The position numbers and the translations under genes were made by a program. A model generated the notes under the pieces. It was given only the letters and a program-made list of their open reading frames with translations. It was not told the origin of the DNA and did not search any database. This document shows positions 39,920 to 49,402 of a DNA stretch of 64,000 bases, piece after piece. Location: contig NZ_CP035311.1 in NCBI RefSeq assembly GCF_004114795.1, positions 248,001 to 312,000 of the forward strand, written 5' to 3'. This stretch comes from Janthinobacterium sp. 17J80-10 (GTDB taxonomy: Bacteria > Pseudomonadota > Gammaproteobacteria > Burkholderiales > Burkholderiaceae_D). Position 1 is the stretch's first letter. The number at the start of each line of letters is the position of its first letter.

Positions 39920-40636
39920 ATGATCACGCTCTACAAGTTTGGCCCAGCCTTTGGACTCCTCGATATGAGTCCGTTCGTTTCGAAGACTGAAATGCTGCTC
40001 AAGATCGCAGCCCTGCCCTATGACACAAACTTGCGCGGATTCGCCAAGGCGCCAAAGGGCAAATTGCCCTACATCGAGGACGACGGCACCGTCATTGCGG
40101 ATTCGACGTTTATTCGCTGGCATATTGAAAAAAAGTATGGCATCGATTTTGACGCCGGCTTGACTGAGCAAGAGCGTGGCATCGCCTGGTGCGCCGAGAA
40201 GCTGCTGGAAGATAACCTGTACTGGATCCTGCTCGAGTGGCGCTGGCTCAACGCTGTCAACTTTGGCCGTACCGCCGACCTGCTGTTCAAAAAAATTCCG
40301 TGGCCGGCACGGCCAGCCATTGAAGCTGTCGTGCAACATAAAATGCGCAAGGCCTTGCATGCCCAGGGAACGGGCCGCCACAACCCCGATGAGAAGCTGG
40401 TGCTGGCAAAGAAATCCCTCGAGTCACTCTCGGCACTGCTTGGCAATAAGCCGTATCTGATGGGTGCCAAGCCGTGCGGCGCCGACGCCACCTTGTTCGC
40501 GTTTATGGCCGGCGTATTCTGTCCGCAATTCGACACGCCCTTGTCCAGGGACGCGGCACACTATGCCAACCTGGCGCACTATGTCGAGCGGATGCGCAGG
40601 GAGTATCTGGATGGCGGACTGCAAGCCGCCGCCTGA
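39920..40636 (+). CDS. Glutathione S-transferase-like protein (metaxin/FAX type)
   Basis: A 238-residue soluble protein. The N-terminal thioredoxin-like half reads ITLYKFGPAFGLLDMSPFVSK and KLPYIEDDGTVIADSTFI; the C-terminal half is helical with PYLMGAKPCGADATLFAFMAG. The closest group appears to be the GST_N_4/FAX-like proteins rather than classical beta-class GSTs. Substrate and glutathione use are not predictable. Monocistronic, convergent with lrgB. Confidence 0.82.
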   Translation: MITLYKFGPAFGLLDMSPFVSKTEMLLKIAALPYDTNLRGFAKAPKGKLPYIEDDGTVIADSTFIRWHIEKKYGIDFDAGLTEQERGIAWCAEKLLEDNLYWILLEWRWLNAVNFGRTADLLFKKIPWPARPAIEAVVQHKMRKALHAQGTGRHNPDEKLVLAKKSLESLSALLGNKPYLMGAKPCGADATLFAFMAGVFCPQFDTPLSRDAAHYANLAHYVERMRREYLDGGLQAAA

Positions 40637-40643
40637 TACATTT

Positions 40644-41360
40644 TTAACCGATGATTTGCCTGGCTGCCGGAGCCTGCAGCAACAGTGCCAGCAAGGGCGC
40701 CAGGAGCAGGTTGAGCAGCCCGGTCAACACCATGGCCAGGCCTGCAACGGCCCCTTCCTGGTTGCCGAATTCCCTGGCGCGGCTGACGCCGGCGCCGTGC
40801 GCGCTCACGCCAAAGAGTGTTCCTCTGGCCAGTGCGGTGCGCATGGGAATCCAGCGCAGGAGCACGCTGCCGGCGGCGGCCCCGAATACGCCGGTCGCCA
40901 TGACGAACACCGAGGCCAGCTCCGGAACGCCGCCGATGTTGCCTGCCAGCGGCATGGCAATCGGCGAAAACACCGAGTGCGGCAGCAGCGAGTAGCTGAT
41001 GTCCGCGTCCAGCGAAAACAGGCCCGCCAGCAGCCATGAACTGACAATCGACACCACGCTGCCGACGACCATGCCCAGCAACAAGGGGAGCCAGTGGCGG
41101 GCCAGCATGGCGCGCTGCTGCCATACCGGAATGGCAAACGCCACCATGCAGGGGCCCAGCATCAGGGTGAGAAAATGGGCATTGCTGGTGTATTCGGCAT
41201 AGCTGGTGCGCAGGGGAACGGCAAGCACCAGCAATAAGGCGGGCACCAGCATCAGCGGCGAGAGCAGGTAGCGCCCGGTGCGCCTGTACAGGTAGCGACT
41301 GCAGGCATAGGCCCCAACCGTCAGGAGCAGCCAGAACAGGGGCCAGGGCTCAAGACTCAT
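40644..41360 (-). CDS. lrgB: LrgB/CidB-family membrane protein
   Basis: A 238-residue integral membrane protein with about seven helices. Family segments are LPHSVFSPIAMPLAGNIGG and RGTLFGVSAHGAGVSRARE. With LrgA it forms the CidAB/LrgAB system, linked to murein hydrolase control and pyruvate transport in other bacteria. Its start overlaps the lrgA stop by 11 bases, which implies translational coupling. Confidence 0.9.
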   Translation of the reverse strand: MSLEPWPLFWLLLTVGAYACSRYLYRRTGRYLLSPLMLVPALLLVLAVPLRTSYAEYTSNAHFLTLMLGPCMVAFAIPVWQQRAMLARHWLPLLLGMVVGSVVSIVSSWLLAGLFSLDADISYSLLPHSVFSPIAMPLAGNIGGVPELASVFVMATGVFGAAAGSVLLRWIPMRTALARGTLFGVSAHGAGVSRAREFGNQEGAVAGLAMVLTGLLNLLLAPLLALLLQAPAARQIIG

Positions 41361-41730
41361 GCTGCATGCTCCTGCGGCACAGAATTTCCACCGTGAGCCC
41401 GGTGCTCAGCGCAACCAGCAGGGTGCTGATGGCGATCATCAGCCCGAGTTGCCAGCCCTTGTCTTGAAGCAGTGCGCGGTGGTCAAGCACGCTCATCAGC
41501 GGCGGGATGCAGAACAGGAGCATTTCGGCCAGCAGCAGGCCGGAACCCAGCTGCAATGAGGCCGGCGTCAGCCGCTTGCTGGCGAAGAGCAGCAGCAGCA
41601 ATCCCATGCCAATGACCCCGCCCGGAATCGGCCAGCCCAACCAGGCGGCGATGCTGCTGCCCAGCCAGCAGAACGCCAGCAACACGGCCAATTCGATGGC
41701 AAGACGCGGCAAGCGGTGGATACGGTTCAT
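41350..41730 (-). CDS. lrgA: LrgA/CidA holin-like protein
   Basis: A 126-residue membrane protein with four helices. The family motif is LGWPIPGGVIGMGLLLLL followed by GSGLLLAEMLLFCIPPLMSV. AGGAG lies upstream of the ATG at 41730; the longer frame to 41850 would overlap the divergent LysR gene and is rejected. It is the first gene of the lrgAB pair. Confidence 0.9.
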   Translation of the reverse strand: MNRIHRLPRLAIELAVLLAFCWLGSSIAAWLGWPIPGGVIGMGLLLLLFASKRLTPASLQLGSGLLLAEMLLFCIPPLMSVLDHRALLQDKGWQLGLMIAISTLLVALSTGLTVEILCRRSMQHES

Positions 41731-41759
41731 GGGCCAGGACTCCTGAAAGAAATTTGATT

Positions 41760-41775
41760 GTAGGCCCGACCCTAC
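41760..41775. promoter_or_regulatory. Candidate operator between lrgAB and its LysR regulator
   Basis: Inverted repeat GTAGG, six bases, CCTAC, in the 109-base gap between the divergent lrgA and LysR genes. Position and symmetry fit a LysR-type binding site; no experimental consensus was compared. Confidence 0.4.
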
Positions 41776-41839
41776 TACTGCCAAAGAGAATTGATAGAAT
41801 AGATGGCATTCCAAAATCGAATACTGGAGATAGCGCCGC

Positions 41840-42721
41840 ATGGAGCTCAAACAGTTGCGCAGTTTCGTCGAGGTGGTCCGTCATGGCAGCTTTACCCAGG
41901 CCGCCGATCGCCTGCATTCGACGCAGTCCACCATCAGCAAGCAGGTAGCCCAGCTCGAGCAGCGCCTGGGCGAGCAGTTGTTCGAGCGCAATGGGCCGCA
42001 TATTCGCCTGACCGATGCGGGCAAACTGGTGTTGGCGCGTGCCGAAGAAATGCTGCGCCTGCAGCGCGAGCTGCGCGCGGAGCTCGACGATCTGAGCCAG
42101 CTCAACCGTGGCGAACTGCGCCTGGGGCTGCCGCTTCTCGGCGGCGAGGCGCTGTTGACCTCGCTGATTACGCGCTACCGCCAGCGCTACCCGCACATCA
42201 TCGTGCATCTTTCGGAAGGCGGCAGCAAGATGCTGGAAAAGGCGCTTCTGGATGGCGAACTGGACCTGGCCAGCTCACTGACCCCGAGCGATCCGGCCCT
42301 CGACTACCAGCCGTTTGTCAACGAGCCGCTGGACATCCTGCTGGGCACGAGCCATCCGCTCAGCCAGCGCAAGGGACTGGCGCTGGAAGAACTGGCGGAC
42401 TCGCCCTTCCTGCTCTACCAGGAGAGTTTCGCCTTGAACGACCGCATCCTGCTGGCGTGCCGCCAGGCTGGCTTTGTGCCCCGCGAAGTTGGGCGCAGCG
42501 GCCAGCCCGATCTGCTGAGCGCCCTGGTCGCCAGCGGCCAGGGCGTGGTGCTGATGCCGCGCCTGGTGGCCCGCAAGATGGAGCGTCCCGGATTGGTGAG
42601 AATGCCTTTGCTGTCGCCGGACTTGCGCTGGGACCTGGCATTCGTCTGGCGCCGCGGCGCGTACCTGTCGCGCGCCGCCAAGGCCTGGCTTGAACTGGCC
42701 GGCGAACGCCAGCCGGATTGA
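41840..42721 (+). CDS. LysR-type regulator, CidR-like
   Basis: A 293-residue regulator: helix-turn-helix GSFTQAADRLHSTQSTISKQ-type at residues about 16-35, then an effector domain with LLTSLITRYRQRYPHIIVH. Divergent LysR genes regulate cidAB/lrgAB in other bacteria, in response to acetate or pyruvate overflow; this role is inferred from position. It converges on def, whose stop lies 8 bases away. Confidence 0.85.
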   Translation: MELKQLRSFVEVVRHGSFTQAADRLHSTQSTISKQVAQLEQRLGEQLFERNGPHIRLTDAGKLVLARAEEMLRLQRELRAELDDLSQLNRGELRLGLPLLGGEALLTSLITRYRQRYPHIIVHLSEGGSKMLEKALLDGELDLASSLTPSDPALDYQPFVNEPLDILLGTSHPLSQRKGLALEELADSPFLLYQESFALNDRILLACRQAGFVPREVGRSGQPDLLSALVASGQGVVLMPRLVARKMERPGLVRMPLLSPDLRWDLAFVWRRGAYLSRAAKAWLELAGERQPD

Positions 42722-42728
42722 CTGCGGA

Positions 42729-43265
42729 TCAGCGCGCGCCGGCGGCCTTGGCCTGCCCGCGCTGCATTTCCTTTTCTTCCTTGACCAGCTTGGTCTTGAT
42801 GCGGTTGCGCTTGAGTGGCGAAAGGTATTCGACGAAAACCTTGCCTTTCAGGTGGTCGATTTCATGCTGGAGGCAGACCGCCAGCAATTCATCGGCGGCG
42901 ATTTCAAAAGGCTTGCCTTCGAGATCCAGGGCTTGCACGCGCACCTGCGCAGGGCGCTCGACGCCATCGTAAATGCCGGGCACCGACAGGCAACCCTCGT
43001 CGTAGACGCGCTTTTCTTCGCTGGACCAGACCACTTTTGGATTGATGAACACTTGCAACGCGTTTTGCGTTTCCGATACGTCGATGACGACGATCTGTTC
43101 GTGCACGTCGATCTGGGTCGCGGCGAGGCCAACGCCCGGGGCGTCATACATGGTTTCCGCCATATCGGCGACCAGCTGCTTTAACCGGGCATCGAAAACC
43201 GTGACGGGCTTGGCAACCTTGTGCAGGCGCGGATCGGGATAACGCAGAATATTTAATAAGGACAT
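42729..43265 (-). CDS. def: Peptide deformylase
   Basis: A 178-residue metalloenzyme that removes the formyl group from nascent proteins. The three motifs are present: [16 protein letters not shown] and HEIDHLKGK, which together supply the metal ligands (Cys and two His) and catalytic Glu. The frame is open to a TTG at 43283, but the ATG at 43265 ([14 protein letters not shown]) fits the family. It is separated from fmt by about 9 kb. Confidence 0.96.
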   Translation of the reverse strand: MSLLNILRYPDPRLHKVAKPVTVFDARLKQLVADMAETMYDAPGVGLAATQIDVHEQIVVIDVSETQNALQVFINPKVVWSSEEKRVYDEGCLSVPGIYDGVERPAQVRVQALDLEGKPFEIAADELLAVCLQHEIDHLKGKVFVEYLSPLKRNRIKTKLVKEEKEMQRGQAKAAGAR

Positions 43266-43461
43266 ACGACTTTTGCGCAACAATGCTGCAAGTTAAGAGT
43301 GCAGTTTCTCTTGCTAGTTCAAGGATTTATGTGCAGAATTTGATTCAAATTGACAACTGTTGCCACAAATCATGTGCTGAATAATTCGGGTACATTGGCA
43401 ACATGCTGTGGCTGCGCGTTGCCCATTACCGAAAAATCTGGCCACATTCATCGGATAAACC

Positions 43462-44526
43462 ATGAAAAATTTTAGCACAGCAGTCGTTTCCCTCGCTTTT
43501 GCAGCGTCCGCTGCCTTGGTTGCGCCCGCAGCCCTTGCCGCGCCAAAATGCGATTTCAAGGCTGATGCGCCGGATTCGCACAAGGTGGTGCGCGGCGACA
43601 CGCTGTGGGATATCTCTGGAAAATTCCTGCAAAACCCCTGGTGCTGGCCGCAAGTCTGGGGCTTGAACCGCGACCAGATCAAGAATCCGCACTGGATCTA
43701 TCCCGGCCAGATCGTTTATTTCGACCGCGCCAGCGGCCGCCTGAGCCTGGGCAAGCCGGTCGGCGGCACTGCCGGCACCGTGCGCCTGTCGCCGCAAGTG
43801 CGCCTCGAAGGGATCGGCCTGGATGCGGTGCCGGCAATTCCCTCCGGTGTGATCGAGCCCTTCCTGTCGCAGCCGCTGATCGTTACGCCTGAACAGTTGC
43901 AAGGCACGCCGCGCATTGTCGCCAGCCAGGAAGGCCGGGTCAACCTCGCCAAGGGTGACCGTGCCTATGTCGGCGGTGACTTGAAAAATGCCACCGATTT
44001 CCAGGTCTTCCGCCCTGGCAAGCCGCTCACCGATCCGGAAACCAAACAGGTGATCGGTTATGAAGCCGTTTATCTCGGCAACCTGAAGCTGGTGCGCACG
44101 GCCAAGGCCGCCAATGAAGCGCATTCCTTTACGGTGATCACTGCCAAGGAAGAGATGAGCGTGGGCGACCGTTTGCTGCCGGTGCCGCCGACCCCGTTGC
44201 TGAACTACGTGCCGCACGCGCCTGAATCGGCAATGGCCGCGCGCGTCGTCTCGGTCTACGGCGGCGTGACCCATGCCGGCCAAAACCAGATCGTATCGAT
44301 CAACCGTGGCACCAAGGATGGTGTCGACCTTGGTACCGTGCTGGAACTGTATCGCTATGGCGGCTTCGTCAAGGACCGTACCGATACCAAGGACATGATC
44401 AAGCTGCCGGATGAAAAATACGGCGCGCTGTTTGTGTTTCGCGTATTCGACAACATCTCTTACGCGCTGATCATGAACGTTGCCGACACCGTGCAAGTCG
44501 GCGACGTCGCCAAGACACCCGAGTAA
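43462..44526 (+). CDS. Secreted LysM-domain protein
   Basis: A 354-residue exported protein: signal peptide MKNFSTAVVSLAFAASAALV with cleavage after ALA, then one LysM domain (HKVVRGDTLWDISGKFL ... IYPGQIVYF, about residues 43-90) preceding a long region of unknown fold. LysM proteins of this type sit upstream of dprA in many Betaproteobacteria and probably bind peptidoglycan. It is followed after 8 bases by dprA. Confidence 0.92.
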   Translation: MKNFSTAVVSLAFAASAALVAPAALAAPKCDFKADAPDSHKVVRGDTLWDISGKFLQNPWCWPQVWGLNRDQIKNPHWIYPGQIVYFDRASGRLSLGKPVGGTAGTVRLSPQVRLEGIGLDAVPAIPSGVIEPFLSQPLIVTPEQLQGTPRIVASQEGRVNLAKGDRAYVGGDLKNATDFQVFRPGKPLTDPETKQVIGYEAVYLGNLKLVRTAKAANEAHSFTVITAKEEMSVGDRLLPVPPTPLLNYVPHAPESAMAARVVSVYGGVTHAGQNQIVSINRGTKDGVDLGTVLELYRYGGFVKDRTDTKDMIKLPDEKYGALFVFRVFDNISYALIMNVADTVQVGDVAKTPE

Positions 44527-44534
44527 CTCTGAAC

Positions 44535-45665
44535 GTGACCGGTTCAATCGGTCCGTTGGCAGCCGGCCCCGACCAGCTTGCGCATTGGCTGCGGCTGGAG
44601 CGGGTGCGCGGGGTTGGGCCGGAAACCGCGCGCAAGCTCTTGCGCCGCTTCGGCTTGCCGGCGAATATTTTTGCCGCTGATGTTCCAGCCTTGCGCGAAC
44701 TGGTCTCCGACCGCATAGCGCAAGCCCTGCTGGCGCCGCCGGATGCGGCCGCACTGGCGCAAGTCGAGAAGACTCTGCAATGGGCCGGCGAGCCCGGCAA
44801 CCGCATTCTCACCCTGGCCGATGCCGACTATCCGGCCGATCTCCTCCATATCGCCGATCCGCCCCTGCTGCTGTATGTAAAAGGCCGCATCGAACTGTTG
44901 TCGCGGCAGTCGCTGGCCGTCGTGGGCAGCCGCAATGCGACCGCGCAAGGCCTCGTCAATGCTGAAAAATTTTCCGAAACCCTGAGTGCGGCCGGCTGGA
45001 CCATCGTCTCGGGCCTGGCGCTGGGGATCGATACCGCGGCCCACCAGGGCGCGCTGCGCTACGCCGAGCTGGCGTGCGGTTCGACCATCGCCGTCATCGG
45101 CACTGGCGCCGATATCGTCTACCCGGCGCGCAACCGCACACTGGCGCACCTGATTGCGCAAGCCGGCTGCATCGTCAGCGAATACCCGCTCGGCACCGCC
45201 GCGCTGTCCGGCAATTTCCCGCGCCGCAACCGCATCATTAGCGGTTTGTCACGCGGCGTCCTGGTCATCGAAGCTGCTGCCGAATCGGGTTCGCTGATCA
45301 CGGCGCGCATGGCGGCCGAGCAGGGGCGCGATGTCTTCGCCATTCCCGGATCGATCCACTCACCGCTGTCCAAGGGGTGTCACCAGTTGATCAAGCAGGG
45401 CGCCAAGCTGGTCGAGGCCGCCCAGGATATCCTGGAAGAATACGGCCAGCAGCTGGAGCAGACTCCCGCCGCCGCTGCGCGCGCTGGCGGCTTACCGCAG
45501 CAAGACACCTTGCTGGCGCTGATCGGCTTTGACCCGGTCGATATTGACACGCTGGCACTGCGCGCCGGCCAGGACAGCGCCAGTCTGCATGCACAATTGC
45601 TCACGCTGGAGTTGCAAGGCAGGCTGGAACGCTTGCCTGGCGAAATCTACCGCCGCTTGCACTAG
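44535..45665 (+). CDS. dprA: DNA processing protein DprA (Smf)
   Basis: A 376-residue protein that loads RecA on incoming single-stranded DNA in transformation. It has an N-terminal helix-hairpin-helix (RVRGVGPETARKLLRRFG), a central Rossmann-like fold with VVGSRNATAQG, SGLALGIDTAAHQGAL and FPRRNRIISGLSRGVLVIEA, and a C-terminal winged-helix (IGFDPVDIDTLALRAGQ). It starts at GTG 44535. Suggests potential for natural transformation, though other com genes are not in the window. Confidence 0.95.
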   Translation: MTGSIGPLAAGPDQLAHWLRLERVRGVGPETARKLLRRFGLPANIFAADVPALRELVSDRIAQALLAPPDAAALAQVEKTLQWAGEPGNRILTLADADYPADLLHIADPPLLLYVKGRIELLSRQSLAVVGSRNATAQGLVNAEKFSETLSAAGWTIVSGLALGIDTAAHQGALRYAELACGSTIAVIGTGADIVYPARNRTLAHLIAQAGCIVSEYPLGTAALSGNFPRRNRIISGLSRGVLVIEAAAESGSLITARMAAEQGRDVFAIPGSIHSPLSKGCHQLIKQGAKLVEAAQDILEEYGQQLEQTPAAAARAGGLPQQDTLLALIGFDPVDIDTLALRAGQDSASLHAQLLTLELQGRLERLPGEIYRRLH

Positions 45666-45908
45666 AGAACTTTTTCCCCAGAGTACAGTCTTTTGTAAGC
45701 GTGGCGACGCGTCTGTTTGCCCGCTTTGCCTTTCCTTCCTTTCATCGAGCGACTGTCATCGCATAAATGACAAGCTTTTAGTTTCACCGCATAAAATTAT
45801 CTATGCGGTATTATTGCCACATGTCAGTGTCAACAACACGCAACTAATGACCATGGCATGGTGCGTCCAGCGCTTGTCACACCGCAATCTTAAGGCTACA
45901 TTTGAATT

Positions 45909-46385
45909 ATGTTTGACGTCCTTGTTTACCTCTACGAAACATACTACCGTCCCGACGCCTGCCCGGACCCGGAGGCTTTGGTCAAGAAACTGTCGGCTAT
46001 CGGCTTTGAAGATGAGGAAATCAACAAGGCACTGGGCTGGTTGACCGACCTCGACAAGACTGCCACCGATTTTTCGCATCGCTATCCCGAGCAGACGGCT
46101 TTTTCATTTGGCATGCGTTTCTATGCGCAGCAAGAGCTCGAAATACTCGGCACGGCGGCGGTGGGTTTCATCCAGTTTCTCGAATCGGCCAAGCTGCTTG
46201 ACCCGATCCAGCGTGAAATCGTCATCGAGCGCGCGCTGGCCGCCAGCGACCGCCGGCTCTCGCTCGACAAGCTCAAGGTCATCGTGCTCATGGTGTTGTG
46301 GAGCCAGGGCAAGGAGCCGGATGGCTTGATGTTCGATGAATTGTTCTGGGATAACGAAAACACCGAAGCCCGCTTGTTGCATTGA
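45909..46385 (+). CDS. smg: Smg family protein (DUF494)
   Basis: A 158-residue soluble protein starting [13 protein letters not shown], the conserved N-terminus of Smg. Its position between dprA and a topoisomerase gene is also typical. Biochemical role unknown. A possible promoter TTGTCA-N17-TACATT ends six bases before the ATG, so the message might be leaderless. Confidence 0.92.
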   Translation: MFDVLVYLYETYYRPDACPDPEALVKKLSAIGFEDEEINKALGWLTDLDKTATDFSHRYPEQTAFSFGMRFYAQQELEILGTAAVGFIQFLESAKLLDPIQREIVIERALAASDRRLSLDKLKVIVLMVLWSQGKEPDGLMFDELFWDNENTEARLLH

Positions 46386-46389
46386 TTTA

Positions 46390-46416
46390 GCGCCTTCCTG
46401 CGCTGCAGGAAGGCGC
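46390..46416 (+). terminator. Hairpin downstream of smg
   Basis: GCGCCTTCCTGC, three bases, GCAGGAAGGCGC: perfect 12-bp stem just after the smg stop. It lacks a T run. The rest of the 303-base gap to the topoisomerase gene (46417-46688) shows no gene. Confidence 0.6.
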
Positions 46417-46688
46417 CCCTCTCGCCGCTCCCTCCTGCGCGACAACCGTCTTTCCATTTATACAATTTTGCCGTGTCCGGTCACGCTAGTCGCGCTCCCG
46501 GCTTGCAGATTGTGGCGGAACGCGCTTATCATTGGCCGCTAATTGCCAAATTGTCAGAGGCTTGACGACAAGCCCTGGCTGCAACGCGCGTCTGTTTCTA
46601 TCCATAAAAGCAGCACTGCTCCAGCCTGGTCTGCTTGTCCACTGCGGCGGACGAAGCGTCGCGCCGCCCACCACACGAGAATGGATTT

Positions 46689-49328
46689 ATGACTAAGACC
46701 CTCATCATTGCCGAGAAGCCTTCCGTCGCCAACGATATTGCGAAGACGCTCGGTGGCTTTACCAAGCACGATGAGTATTTCGAATCCGACGAATACGTCC
46801 TGTCGTCGGCGGTCGGCCACCTGGTCGAAATCGGCGTGCCGGAAGAATACGACGTCAAGCGCGGCAAGTGGACATTTACGCATTTGCCGATGATCCCGCC
46901 GCACTTCGCCCTGAACCCGATTGCCAAGACCGAGTCCCGCCTGAAAGTCTTGAACCGCCTGATCAAGCGCAAGGATGTCACTGCCCTGATCAATGCGTGC
47001 GACGCCGGGCGCGAGGGTGAATTGATCTTCCGCCTGATTGCGCAATATGCCAAGGCCAAGCAGCCGATCAAGCGCCTGTGGCTGCAGTCGATGACGCCGG
47101 GCGCGATCCGCGACGGCTTCAAGCAATTGCGCAAAGATGAAGACATGCTGCCATTGGCCGACGCCGCGCGCTGCCGCAGCGAAGCCGACTGGCTGATCGG
47201 CATCAATGGCACGCGCGCCATGACCGCCTTCAATTCCAAGGAAGGCGGCTTTTACCTGACCACGGTGGGCCGTGTGCAAACGCCTACCCTGTCGATCGTG
47301 GTCGAGCGTGAAGAAAAGATCAAGAAGTTCGTGCCGCGCGACTATTGGGAAGTGCGCGCCGATTTCGTCTGCGCCGCCGGCATCTATGAAGGCCGCTGGC
47401 TCGATCTGCAGCACAAGAAAGACGACACCGACCCGGAGAAGAAGCCCGAACGCCTGTGGAGCCGCGCCGCTGCCGATTCCATCGTCGCGGCCTGCCGCGG
47501 CAAGACTGGCACGGTCACGGAAGAATCCAAGCCCACCACGCAAATGGCGCCGGCGTTGTTCGATTTGACCAGCCTGCAGCGCGAAGCCAATGCCCGCTTT
47601 GGCTTTTCTGCCAAGAACACGCTGGGTCTCGCGCAGGCGCTGTATGAAAAGCACAAGGTGCTGACCTACCCGCGTACCGATTCGCGCCACCTGCCGGAAG
47701 ACTACATTGCGACGGTGAAGGAAACCCTGGAAACGGTTGCGGAAAACAATAACTACCACCAGTTCGCCAAGCAAATCCTGAACAAGGATTGGGTCAAGCC
47801 GAACAAGCGCATTTTCGACAACACGAAAATCAGCGACCACTTCGCCATCATCCCGACCACCCAGGCGCCGAAGAACCTGTCGGAACCGGAACAGAAACTC
47901 TACGACCTGGTCACGCGCCGTTTCATGTCGGTGTTTTTCCCGGCAGCCGAGTTCCAGGTCACCACGCGCTTTACCGAAGTCTCCGGCCACAAGTTCAAGT
48001 CCGAGGGCAAGGTCATGACCAATCCCGGCTGGCTGGCCATCTATGGCAAGGAAGCCGCTGGTGACAAGGATGAAGACAAGACCAAGATCCTGGTGGCGGT
48101 CGCCAAGGGCGAAACCGTCAAGACCGACAAGGTCGAGCCCTATGGCCTCGTGACCAAGCCGCCGGCGCGCTATTCGGAAGCCACGCTGCTGTCCGCCATG
48201 GAAGGCGCCGGCAAGCTGATCGATGACGATGAGTTGCGCGAAGCTATGGCCGGCAAGGGCTTGGGTACGCCAGCCACGCGCGCGGCCATCATCGAAGGCC
48301 TGCTGAATGAAAAGTACTTGCTGCGCGAAGGGCGCGAACTGATCCCGACGGCCAAGGCATTCCAGCTGATGACGCTGTTGCGCGGCCTGGGCGTGCAGGA
48401 GCTGACCTCGCCGGAATTGACTGGCGGCTGGGAATACAAGCTGTCGCAAATGGAGCGTGGCCAGATCAGCCGCGAGGAATTCATGCGCGAAATCGCGCAA
48501 ATGACGCAGATCATCGTCAAGCGCGCCAAGGAATACGACAACGACACCATCCCCGGCGAGTACGCGACCCTGAAGACGCCGTGCCCGAATTGCGGCGGCG
48601 TGGTCAAGGAAAACTACCGGCGCTTTGCCTGCACCAAGTGCGAATTCTCGATGTCGAAGACGCCGGGCAGCCGCCAGTTCGAAATCGCCGAGGTCGAGGA
48701 ATTGCTGGCCAAGCGCGAAATCGGTCCGTTGCAGGGTTTCCGCTCGAAAATGGGCCGGCCGTTCGCCGCCATCCTGAAGATCGCGCGTGACGAAGAAATC
48801 AAGAATTTCAAGCTCGAATTCGACTTTGGCCAAAACCAGGACGATGACGAAAATGCCGAAGGCGTCGACTTTACCGGCCAGACCGCACTCGGACCCTGCC
48901 CGAAATGCGCCAGCGGCGTGTATGAAATGGGCCTGGCCTATGTCTGCGAAAAGACGGTCGCCAAGCCCAAGGCCTGTGATTTCCGCAGCGGCCGCATCAT
49001 CTTGCAGCAGGAAATCCTGCCCGAGCAGATGGCCAAGCTGCTCAATGAAGGCAAGACCGACTTGCTGCCAGGCTTCATCTCGCAACGCACCCGCCGGCCT
49101 TTCAAGGCCTTCCTGGTGCGCGGCAAGGATGGCAAGGTCAGCTTCGAGTTCGAGGAACGCAAGGCCAAGGTGCCGGCCAAAGGCAAGGCTGCCAAGTCCG
49201 CCGATGAGGCTGCCGCTCCGGTAGAAAAAGTCGCCGCCAAGGTGCCATTGAAAAAGGCAGTGGCCAAAAAAGCCCCGGCCAAGAAGGCCCCCGCCAAAAA
49301 AGTTGCTGCCAAAAAGGCCGCTGCCTAA
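46689..49328 (+). CDS. topB: DNA topoisomerase III with zinc finger and histone-like tail
   Basis: An 879-residue type IA topoisomerase. Toprim domain: LIIAEKPSVANDIAKTLGG at the start, CDAGREGELIFRL for Mg binding. Active-site tyrosine is Y327 in VLTYPRTDSRHL (E. coli TopB uses Y328). A Cys4 finger (CPNCGG ... CTKC, about residue 632-655) and two cryptic-Toprim-type C-terminal repeats follow, then a Lys/Ala/Pro tail of AKKAPAKK units. ATG at 46689 is preferred; the frame opens 18 codons earlier. It relaxes or decatenates DNA. Confidence 0.93.
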   Translation: MTKTLIIAEKPSVANDIAKTLGGFTKHDEYFESDEYVLSSAVGHLVEIGVPEEYDVKRGKWTFTHLPMIPPHFALNPIAKTESRLKVLNRLIKRKDVTALINACDAGREGELIFRLIAQYAKAKQPIKRLWLQSMTPGAIRDGFKQLRKDEDMLPLADAARCRSEADWLIGINGTRAMTAFNSKEGGFYLTTVGRVQTPTLSIVVEREEKIKKFVPRDYWEVRADFVCAAGIYEGRWLDLQHKKDDTDPEKKPERLWSRAAADSIVAACRGKTGTVTEESKPTTQMAPALFDLTSLQREANARFGFSAKNTLGLAQALYEKHKVLTYPRTDSRHLPEDYIATVKETLETVAENNNYHQFAKQILNKDWVKPNKRIFDNTKISDHFAIIPTTQAPKNLSEPEQKLYDLVTRRFMSVFFPAAEFQVTTRFTEVSGHKFKSEGKVMTNPGWLAIYGKEAAGDKDEDKTKILVAVAKGETVKTDKVEPYGLVTKPPARYSEATLLSAMEGAGKLIDDDELREAMAGKGLGTPATRAAIIEGLLNEKYLLREGRELIPTAKAFQLMTLLRGLGVQELTSPELTGGWEYKLSQMERGQISREEFMREIAQMTQIIVKRAKEYDNDTIPGEYATLKTPCPNCGGVVKENYRRFACTKCEFSMSKTPGSRQFEIAEVEELLAKREIGPLQGFRSKMGRPFAAILKIARDEEIKNFKLEFDFGQNQDDDENAEGVDFTGQTALGPCPKCASGVYEMGLAYVCEKTVAKPKACDFRSGRIILQQEILPEQMAKLLNEGKTDLLPGFISQRTRRPFKAFLVRGKDGKVSFEFEERKAKVPAKGKAAKSADEAAAPVEKVAAKVPLKKAVAKKAPAKKAPAKKVAAKKAAA

Positions 49329-49372
49329 ACCTTCCCCCCTCCTGGCGGCGCCCGCTGCCAATGTTTTCCCCG

Positions 49373-49402
49373 CACCAGACTGGCCATTCGGCCAGTCTGG
49401 TG
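49373..49402 (+). terminator. Hairpin downstream of topB
   Basis: CACCAGACTGGCC, loop ATTC, GGCCAGTCTGGTG: perfect 13-bp stem 45 bases after the topB stop; only a weak T-rich tail follows. Confidence 0.65.

Noticed and set aside
43426-44754. 442-codon minus-strand frame
   Set aside because: Antisense to the LysM protein gene and the start of dprA.
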